A stretch of 11,600 bases of DNA from Lachnospiraceae bacterium (GTDB taxonomy: Bacteria > Bacillota > Clostridia > Lachnospirales > Lachnospiraceae), in the NCBI GenBank assembly GCA_017958585.1, contig JAGDCK010000075.1:1-11600 (forward strand), written 5' to 3'. The stretch's first letter is position 1. Each line of letters opens with the position of its first letter. Position numbers and translations under genes: made by a program. Positions 6,588 through 11,600 of this stretch are shown here, one piece after another. The notes beneath the pieces were generated by a model. The model did no database searches. It saw nothing but the letters and a program-made list of their open reading frames with translations, and was not told the origin of the DNA.

Positions 6588-8819
6588 TTACCTGTCGCCT
6601 GTAGCCTCACGGATCCTTGAAAGAAGATCCGTGTATCTTTTGTTTTCACTTTGATTGTCTATCATTTCCGATAAAGTTTTTTTGCTGCCTAAAATCGTTA
6701 CGCACTTTTTTGCTCTGGTGATGGCAGTGTATAGGAGGTTTCTGTTAAAGAGCATCCTGGGGCCCGACAAAAGCGGCAGCACCACCGCGGGGTACTCGCT
6801 TCCCTGGGATTTGTGGATGGTCACGGCGTAGGATAGCTCCAATTCCTCAAGTCCCAAAAAGGGATAGGTCACCCGCTTGTGCTCATCAAATTCAACAGTG
6901 AGAGTCTGGGCGTTTTCGTTTATCTCCCTCACAATCCCCATGTCACCGTTAAAGACTCCAAGGCCCTTGTCCAGAGGGATGTTGTACCTTCCAAGGATCT
7001 CCCATTCCAGATTGTAATTGTTTTTTATCTGCATCACCTTGTCGCCTACGCGGAAAAGCTTCTCGCCCTGGGCGTACTCTTTTTTCATGCCGTCCTGTGG
7101 ATTTAAATATTCCTGCAGGATGGAATTTAGGGTTTCGCACCCCAGATTTCCCTTTCTCATGGGAGTTAAAACCTGTATGTCAAAAGGGGTCGCGTTCACG
7201 TAGCCCGGAAGCTTTTCGGTGATAAGCTGAACCATGTGCTTATAAATGACATTTACGTCATTTCTTTCCAGCAAAAAGAAATCCTTTGACTTATTGTCAG
7301 GATTTATCTGTATTCCATTGTTTATCCTGTGGGCGTTCATGACTATATCGCTTCCCTCGGACTGTCTGAATACCTTGTTTAAAACTGTGGTTGGGAAGGC
7401 TTTGCTCTCCATGATATCGCGAAGGACCTGCCCCGGACCCACGCTTGGAAGCTGGTTCACATCCCCCACCAGGATAAGCCTCGTTCCCGGCATGACTGCC
7501 TTTAGCAATGCCAAAAACAGCTGCACATCCACCATACTCATCTCGTCGATTATGATCACATCCGTCTCAAGAGGATTCTCCTGATTTCTCTCAAAAGTAA
7601 CTTTCCTGGTGTCTTCATCGGAGAGACCCGCGTTCAGTTCAAGCATTCTGTGGATGGTCTTTGCCTCAACGCCGGTAGCTTCCGTCATTCGCTTTGCGGC
7701 TCTTCCCGTGGGGGCTGCCAGCATGAGATCCATGTTTTCCGACTCAAAGTATTTGATTATCAGGTTGATGGTGGTGGTCTTTCCCGTTCCGGGGCCACCG
7801 GATATTACGGAGACCCCGTTTTTTATGGCCTTTAAAGCCGCGTCAAGCTGAAGCCCGTCCAGCTCCATCTCAAGTTCCTCTGCCAGGTTCGTCAGCTTCT
7901 TTTTAAGCATTTCATCCTCTGAGGGAAGTATCAGCATCTCCCCTATGGAGTTGTTTATATTGTGAAGAAGGGCTGCACAGTTAAGCTCCGTGTAATACAT
8001 CTGTGATGAAAAGGCCTTGTCTCCCTTTATCACCAGTTTTTTGTCCATAACAAGGTTTGATAGCTGAGGGGAAATGTATTCCTCACTTATATCCAGAAGC
8101 TCTGCGGATCTTCTCACCAGTTCGTCCGTGGGCAAATAGCAATGTCCCTCGCCATAGGACCCACTCATGGCATAAAAAATACCGCATCTTATCCTGTAAT
8201 CAGAGTCCGTCTTGATACCGATCTTTGACGCAATTTCGTCTGCAATCCTAAATCCCACTCCCGGGATATCCTCCGCCAGCCTGTAGGGGTTCTCTCTCAT
8301 TACGCCGTACATGTCCGACCCGTATTTATTGTAGATCTTTACCGCAAGAGTGTTTGAAATACCGTATTGCTGGAGGAATATCATGGCCTCTCTAAGGTCC
8401 TTTTTTTCCTCCATGCTGATAGCGATCTCCTCAGCTTTCCTCCTGCTTATACCTTTTATCTCAGAAAGCCTCTCCGGCTCCTCCTCTATGACTCTTAAAG
8501 TATCCTCGCCGAAAGCCTTTACGATCCTAGAGGCCAGCGCAGCTCCCACGCCCTTTACGGCACCTGACGCCAGGTATCTCTCAATACTTACACTGTCCTT
8601 TGGTGCCACGGTCATATAGGTAAGAATCTTAAACTGTTTTCCGTACACGGGGTGGTCCACATACTCGCCCTCTGCCTCTATGGTTTCGCCGGGGCCTATC
8701 CCCTTTAAGGAGCCAACGCAGGTCACCTCCATGCCTCCCACGTCAAGGACCAGGATCGTGTATCCGTTATCGCTATTTTGATATATTATATGGTCTACAA
8801 ATCCATCCAGTTTGTCCAT
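6588..8819 (-). CDS. recD2: RecD2-type ATP-dependent DNA helicase
   Basis: A full-length 743-residue superfamily 1B 5'-to-3' helicase of the RecD2 (YrrC) type, which works without RecBC and is linked to replication fork maintenance and mismatch or recombination repair. An N-terminal OB-like segment (about 1-72) is followed by helix-hairpin-helix repeats (about 85-200; GVGAALASRIV, IKGISRRKAEEI, IPGVGFRIADEI). The motor motifs are complete: Walker A GGPGTGKTT (341-349), Walker B IIIDEM (422-427), motif III VGDVNQLPS (451-459), motif IV VFRQ (483-486), motif V VTIHKSQGSEY (666-676) and motif VI LYTAITRAKK (696-705). The ATG has GAAGGAA 5 nt upstream. It is 38 nt before comFC and shares its direction, so the two are probably co-transcribed. 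The long N-terminus and lack of recB/recC neighbours separate it from RecD of RecBCD. Confidence 0.95.
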   Translation of the reverse strand: MDKLDGFVDHIIYQNSDNGYTILVLDVGGMEVTCVGSLKGIGPGETIEAEGEYVDHPVYGKQFKILTYMTVAPKDSVSIERYLASGAVKGVGAALASRIVKAFGEDTLRVIEEEPERLSEIKGISRRKAEEIAISMEEKKDLREAMIFLQQYGISNTLAVKIYNKYGSDMYGVMRENPYRLAEDIPGVGFRIADEIASKIGIKTDSDYRIRCGIFYAMSGSYGEGHCYLPTDELVRRSAELLDISEEYISPQLSNLVMDKKLVIKGDKAFSSQMYYTELNCAALLHNINNSIGEMLILPSEDEMLKKKLTNLAEELEMELDGLQLDAALKAIKNGVSVISGGPGTGKTTTINLIIKYFESENMDLMLAAPTGRAAKRMTEATGVEAKTIHRMLELNAGLSDEDTRKVTFERNQENPLETDVIIIDEMSMVDVQLFLALLKAVMPGTRLILVGDVNQLPSVGPGQVLRDIMESKAFPTTVLNKVFRQSEGSDIVMNAHRINNGIQINPDNKSKDFFLLERNDVNVIYKHMVQLITEKLPGYVNATPFDIQVLTPMRKGNLGCETLNSILQEYLNPQDGMKKEYAQGEKLFRVGDKVMQIKNNYNLEWEILGRYNIPLDKGLGVFNGDMGIVREINENAQTLTVEFDEHKRVTYPFLGLEELELSYAVTIHKSQGSEYPAVVLPLLSGPRMLFNRNLLYTAITRAKKCVTILGSKKTLSEMIDNQSENKRYTDLLSRIREATGDR

Positions 8820-8845
8820 GAAAATTCCTTCATTAATGTATTTTG

Positions 8846-8865
8846 CCCTGCATTTTCATGCAGGG
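8846..8865 (-). promoter_or_regulatory. Perfect 8-bp hairpin with GAAA loop in the recD2 leader
   Basis: The sequence CCCTGCAT and its exact complement ATGCAGGG flank four bases. Read on the minus strand the loop is GAAA, a GNRA tetraloop, and the hairpin ends about 26 nt before the recD2 ATG, just upstream of its GAAGGAA site. On that strand it is followed by CAAAATAC, not a U-run, so it is not a standard terminator for the rod operon. On the plus strand it is followed by TCTTTGTATTTTTC and would look like a terminator, yet no plus-strand gene precedes it. It could stabilise the recD2 mRNA 5' end or act as a plus-strand (antisense) terminator. Confidence 0.5.
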
Positions 8866-8949
8866 TCTTTGTATTTTTCTTATTAGATTGTCGTCATTGA
8901 ACTTTTTTAGAATAAAAAGATATTAGATTTTCTAAAGATTTTCTGACTT
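8866..8949 (-). other. AT-rich gap after the rod cluster
   Basis: An AT-rich stretch between flgJ and the recD2 hairpin. It contains a small TTAGA-AAA-TCTAA hairpin (8923-8935) followed on the minus strand by TATCTTTTTA, which could be a weak terminator for the rod genes. It also has a tandem AGATTTTCT repeat on the plus strand (8925-8944 region). No -35/-10 pair for recD2 stands out, although the size of the gap suggests a promoter is here. Confidence 0.3.
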
Positions 8950-9282
8950 TTAGCTTCTCTTCATCTGCTCGTAGAGCATCTTTGCAAGACCCAGATCTCC
9001 TCTTTCGGACGTGTCCTCAGCGATCTGTGTCACATATTTTTCCTTAAAAAAGTCAAGCATGGTGGAATTTGATGCGGATGAAAATTCGGACTCGGGAACG
9101 GTCTTTAACATTTCCTTGTACATCTGCTCCACAAAATAGCTTTCGAATTTTTTGCAGGCATCCATCAGTTCTTCGTCTGTGGCCTGCGAGTAATCCTTGT
9201 TTTTCAGGCTGTCCGACAAGGCTCCCGCCTCGGCGTTTTTTGCCTGAGCACTGTATAAAGATGACAAATTAGAAATATCCAT
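8950..9282 (-). CDS. flgJ: FlgJ-like rod-binding protein, single domain
   Basis: A 110-residue protein resembling the N-terminal rod-binding domain of FlgJ, which in proteobacteria caps or scaffolds the growing rod. The core is about residues 36-65: ATDEELMDACKKFESYFVEQM followed by YKEMLKTVP, matching the pattern in which a short helix containing KxFE(S/A)xF is followed by a Met-rich amphipathic helix. The end RGDLGLAKMLYEQM matches the G(L/I)A..(L/M)Y.QM close of this domain. No peptidoglycan hydrolase domain follows, so wall opening must be done by another enzyme. I place the start at 9282 because GGGGAGG lies 5 nt upstream of that ATG; an in-frame ATG at 9309 has no such site. It is the last gene of the rod cluster and is followed by a 130-nt gap. 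Confidence 0.82.
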   Translation of the reverse strand: MDISNLSSLYSAQAKNAEAGALSDSLKNKDYSQATDEELMDACKKFESYFVEQMYKEMLKTVPESEFSSASNSTMLDFFKEKYVTQIAEDTSERGDLGLAKMLYEQMKRS

Positions 9283-9319
9283 TTTTGCCTCCCCTATGGT
9301 TAAAAGCAATTAATCTTTA

Positions 9320-10135
9320 CTATCTCAGGTTGTTTGCCTGCTGCATCATCTCATCCGTGGTGGTGATAGCCTTTGAATTTAATTCATAAGCTCTCTGAGC
9401 CACGATCATGTTAACCATCTCGTCCACTACCTGAACATTTGAAGCTTCCAGATAACCCTGAACGACTTTGCTCTTTTCAAGGTTTGTGGATGTGGCCTCG
9501 TTAAGAGGTGCACCGCTGGCAGCTGTCTGTCCAAACAGGGTATCGCCCTTCTTTTCAAGTCCTCCGGGATTTGCAAACTGGTAAACGCCGATGGTGATAC
9601 CGATGGGCGCCGGGTTGTTACTCTCGTCGGGATAGCAAAGGGTACCGTCTCCGGTGATGGTAATGTTACTGGTGACATATTTGCTGTCAAGGATTATGGG
9701 CTTTCCCGTTGTGTCAAGCACGGGGAGACCGTCCGTTGTACACAGCATGTTGCCGCCGTTATTTGCAAGTGAAAACTGGAAATTACCGTTTCTGGTATAG
9801 TAGGGCTGTCCGTCCCCTCCCTGCACGGAGAAGAAACCTTTACCGCTGATGGCAAAAGCAGTTGTGGATTCCGATGCGGTAAACTGTCCCTGGGTGAAAA
9901 TCTGACTGATGGATGAATTTCTGACACCAAGTCCGACCTGAGCGCCGGTGGGTTTTGCATCACCGTTTGCCGATGTGGTCTTGGATTGAATATTTTGATA
10001 GAGGAGACTCTTAAATTCCATTGTCTCCGTCTTGTATCCTACTGTATTTACATTTGCAAGATTGTTTGCAATATTATCTACATTTGTCTGCTGGGCGATC
10101 ATTCCGGAAGCCGCTGTCCATAAACTACGTACCAT
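9320..10135 (-). CDS. flgG: Flagellar distal rod protein FlgG (FlhP-like)
   Basis: A 271-residue FlgG-family protein, close to the usual length of about 260. FlgG forms the distal rod, to which the hook is attached; it is exported by the flagellar type III system and so lacks a Sec signal peptide, consistent with what is seen. The N-terminus MVRSLWTAASGMIAQQ followed by NIANNLANVNTVGYK is the diagnostic FlgG signature. The central domain has ISGKGFFSVQ and YTRNGNFQFS. The C-terminus GYLEASNVQVVDEMVNMIVAQRAYELNSK is the conserved C-terminal helix. The ATG follows AAAGGAG at 6 nt. It is downstream of the FlgF-like gene and 37 nt before a rod-binding protein gene, which fits a rod assembly cluster. 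In Bacillus the equivalent gene is called flhP. Confidence 0.93.
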   Translation of the reverse strand: MVRSLWTAASGMIAQQTNVDNIANNLANVNTVGYKTETMEFKSLLYQNIQSKTTSANGDAKPTGAQVGLGVRNSSISQIFTQGQFTASESTTAFAISGKGFFSVQGGDGQPYYTRNGNFQFSLANNGGNMLCTTDGLPVLDTTGKPIILDSKYVTSNITITGDGTLCYPDESNNPAPIGITIGVYQFANPGGLEKKGDTLFGQTAASGAPLNEATSTNLEKSKVVQGYLEASNVQVVDEMVNMIVAQRAYELNSKAITTTDEMMQQANNLR

Positions 10136-10249
10136 AGAATTCTCCTTTCGGTTTAAAACTGACGCTTAGGCGGGGCAATTCCCTTTGCACTCACCTTTAT
10201 ATGTATATCGGTCAAAATCCCTTTCGACTGAAGAGTTCCATGAAAAGCC
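10136..10249 (-). other. 114-nt intergenic gap between the two rod genes
   Basis: This is a long gap for an otherwise tightly packed operon. Read on the minus strand it carries the flgG ribosome binding site (AAAGGAG, 6 nt before the ATG) and a short GGG-AATTG-CCCC hairpin possibility. I see a TTGACC box (about 10209-10214) but no -10 box at proper spacing, and no sigma-28 type TAAA/GCCGATAA pair. It may hold a weak promoter, a processing site or nothing. Confidence 0.4.
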
Positions 10250-11029
10250 TTATGACAGTCTTCCGATCTGGTTTACTGCCACGTCCAGAGTCTTGTCAAA
10301 GGTCTGAAGAATTTTCTGATTGGTCTCATATGCTCGGCTTATGGAGATAAGATTAACCATCTCCTGCACGGTCTGAACATTGGACTGCTCCAGATAACCC
10401 GAGTAAACTTCTGCATTTGCCGTGGTAAATGAGGCTCCCTCAATGGGTCTGAAATACGTCTCGCCATATCTCTCCAGATAGTCATAATCCGAAAAATCAA
10501 CGACTCCAACGGTGGCTACAGGATTTTCTCCCTGGAAAATACGACCGTTTCTGTCGATGGTTGCGTCCTGCAGAGGGTCAAGGCGGATACGCCTGCTCTG
10601 ATTATCCAGGACATAATCGCCTTCCGTTGTGAGAAGATATCCTTCCGCATTCAATGTAAACTGGCCGTTTCTGGTATATTTTGTGGAAGTCTCCCCTGCC
10701 TTGTTGGTAAATTCGATGGCAAAGAATCCGTCTCCCGACAAAGCCAGATCAAAGGTATTTCCCGTGCTTCTGAAGGCTCCCTGGGAATAGTCCACATAGT
10801 TTTCTCCCACCTTTACGCCGGGGGCATTGGTACCTATGCGTCTCCTGCCGGTTCCCGCTGTTGATGTATCCTTGATCCTGTCGGTAAGGACATCCGAAAA
10901 ACTCTGGCTGGTGGTGCCTTCTTTTTTGAAACCGGTGGTGGCAGTGTTGGCCAGATTGTTGGTCAGCACATCCATTCTGTTTTGTTCATTAACCATTCCT
11001 GTCCATGCAGTATATAATCCTTTGAGCAT
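10250..11029 (-). CDS. flgF: Flagellar rod protein, FlgF/FlhO-like
   Basis: A 259-residue member of the FlgB/C/F/G/E rod-hook family, likely a subunit of the flagellar rod that crosses the peptidoglycan. The N-terminus MLKGLYTAWTGM plus NNLANTATTGFKK (about residues 1-36) is the family rod motif that forms coiled-coil interactions. The middle contains the beta-rich FlgG-like region with LSGDGFFAIE and YTRNGQFTLN. The C-terminus GYLEQSNVQTVQEMVNLI...RAYETNQK is the second conserved helix. The ATG has a GGAGGT ribosome binding site 4 nt upstream. The gene lies 30 nt after the mreB-like gene and before a FlgG-type gene, matching Bacillus flhO. The opening MLKGLYTA rather than M(I/V)RSLWTA argues for the FlgF/FlhO type and not the distal-rod FlgG. 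The family is certain; the exact rod position is inferred from order and N-terminus. Confidence 0.9.
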   Translation of the reverse strand: MLKGLYTAWTGMVNEQNRMDVLTNNLANTATTGFKKEGTTSQSFSDVLTDRIKDTSTAGTGRRRIGTNAPGVKVGENYVDYSQGAFRSTGNTFDLALSGDGFFAIEFTNKAGETSTKYTRNGQFTLNAEGYLLTTEGDYVLDNQSRRIRLDPLQDATIDRNGRIFQGENPVATVGVVDFSDYDYLERYGETYFRPIEGASFTTANAEVYSGYLEQSNVQTVQEMVNLISISRAYETNQKILQTFDKTLDVAVNQIGRLS

Positions 11030-11059
11030 TTAGACCTCCGATCCGGTTTCTCACCTTTA

Positions 11060-11600
11060 TCAGTTCTCTCTGTATCCTGAAAGGAATTCCACGTATCTGC
11101 CGGTACCGATGGCAACCGCAGTCATGGGATCCTCCGCTGTCATAGTATTGATGCCTGTCTTTGAACAGATGAGCTCTTCAAGTCCGCGAAGTAAGCTTCC
11201 TCCACCTGTGAGAACGATTCCTCTGTCGGCGATATCCGCTGCAAGTTCCGGGGGAGTCTTCTCCAAAACGCTGTGAATAGCTTCCACGATCTGAGCTGTG
11301 GTCTCTCTGAGCGCTTCCTCTGTCTCCTCACTGGAAACCTTCACGGTCTTTGGCAGACCTGTCACGAGATTACGTCCGCGCACATCCATATAATCAACCT
11401 CAGGTCTGGGATATGCACATCCGATCTTTATCTTGATATCCTCAGCGGTTCTCTCACCGATGAGAAGATTGTGCTTCTTACGCATGTAACGAACGATAGC
11501 TTCGTCAAAATCATCGCCTGCGATCTTGATGGATGCGCTGACAACGGTTCCTCCAAGGGAGATAACGGCAATATCGCTGGTACCGCCTCCGATATCAACG
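11060..11600 (-). CDS. mreB: Rod-shape-determining actin homologue MreB/Mbl (5' part cut by window edge)
   Basis: MreB-family proteins are bacterial actins that form membrane-bound filaments and position the elongasome for lateral wall synthesis. Only the C-terminal part, about 179 residues, is present; the frame stays open to the window edge, so the start codon lies outside. Visible are the phosphate-binding loop DIGGGTSDIAV right at the edge, the segment LLIGERTAEDIKIKIG typical of MreB/Mbl, VTGLPKTVKVSSEE, TPPELAADIADRGIVLTGGG with the adenosine-binding glycines, and the closing EDPMTAVAIGTGRY. The gene ends in TGA at 11060-11062. It is followed after 30 nt by the first flagellar rod gene, as mbl is followed by flhO-flhP in Bacillus subtilis. 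That context favours an Mbl-type paralogue, but with the N-terminus missing I cannot separate MreB from Mbl. Confidence 0.93.
   Translation of the reverse strand, partial: VDIGGGTSDIAVISLGGTVVSASIKIAGDDFDEAIVRYMRKKHNLLIGERTAEDIKIKIGCAYPRPEVDYMDVRGRNLVTGLPKTVKVSSEETEEALRETTAQIVEAIHSVLEKTPPELAADIADRGIVLTGGGSLLRGLEELICSKTGINTMTAEDPMTAVAIGTGRYVEFLSGYREN

Noticed and set aside
8846..8880. Plus-strand intrinsic terminator
   Set aside because: The hairpin and U-rich tail fit on the plus strand, but there is no plus-strand gene to terminate. I kept it as a leader hairpin of recD2 with the alternative stated.
10209..10214. TTGACC as a -35 box for flgG
   Set aside because: A TATAAA lies only about 8 nt away, too close for a sigma-A promoter, and no other -10 is seen at 16-18 nt.
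1..11600. CRISPR array, tRNA, rRNA or intact insertion sequence
   Set aside because: I saw no regularly spaced repeats, no tRNA-like cloverleaf, no rRNA-like conserved stretches and no transposase in the window.

Overview
This window is a gene-dense stretch in which every recognisable gene lies on the minus strand, so biological order runs from the right edge to the left. The gene set is: an MreB/Mbl-type actin, flagellar rod proteins, RecD2, ComFC, a YvyF-like zinc-ribbon protein, the CdaA/CdaR c-di-AMP pair, an HPr with both His15 and Ser46, and a GtrB-type glycosyltransferase. Ribosome binding sites are strong and AGGAGG-like. Together these suggest a flagellated low-to-mid-GC Firmicute, most likely a clostridium of the Lachnospiraceae. 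The family assignment is inferred from gene content and protein style, not from a search.

Right part (11600 to 8950): the 3' part of an mreB/mbl gene, followed by two FlgF/FlgG-type rod proteins and a single-domain FlgJ-like rod-binding protein. The order mbl-flhO-flhP matches the Bacillus subtilis arrangement, so cell-wall cytoskeleton and rod assembly genes are probably co-transcribed here.

Middle part (8820 to 5415): after a 130-nt gap with an 8-bp hairpin come recD2, comFC (TTG start) and a YvyF/TIGR03826-like flagellar operon protein. The comFC-yvyF adjacency is also seen in Bacillus, but the flgM-flgN-flgK genes expected after yvyF are missing.

Next (5393 to 1727): a small two-helix membrane protein and a 369-residue polytopic membrane protein, neither of which I can assign a function, lead with very short gaps into cdaA (membrane diadenylate cyclase) and cdaR (YbbR-repeat regulator). 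cdaA and cdaR overlap by ATGA. The compact spacing from recD2 to cdaR (gaps of 7 to 38 nt, one overlap) suggests one transcription unit.

Left part (1635 to 1): ptsH (HPr) has its own plausible extended -10 promoter and ends at a hairpin terminator. A GtrB-like polyprenyl-phosphate glycosyltransferase follows, also with a good promoter and RBS. The last 300 bases hold no convincing gene. They include a GC-rich block (about 61% GC over 141-280, my count) next to an AT-rich block (about 37% over 1-120) that I cannot explain.

Most of the window is ordinary core-genome content. The parts that deserve attention are the uncharacterised membrane pair upstream of cdaA, the presence of ptsH where glmM is often found after cdaR, the recD2 leader hairpin and the GC-rich tail.
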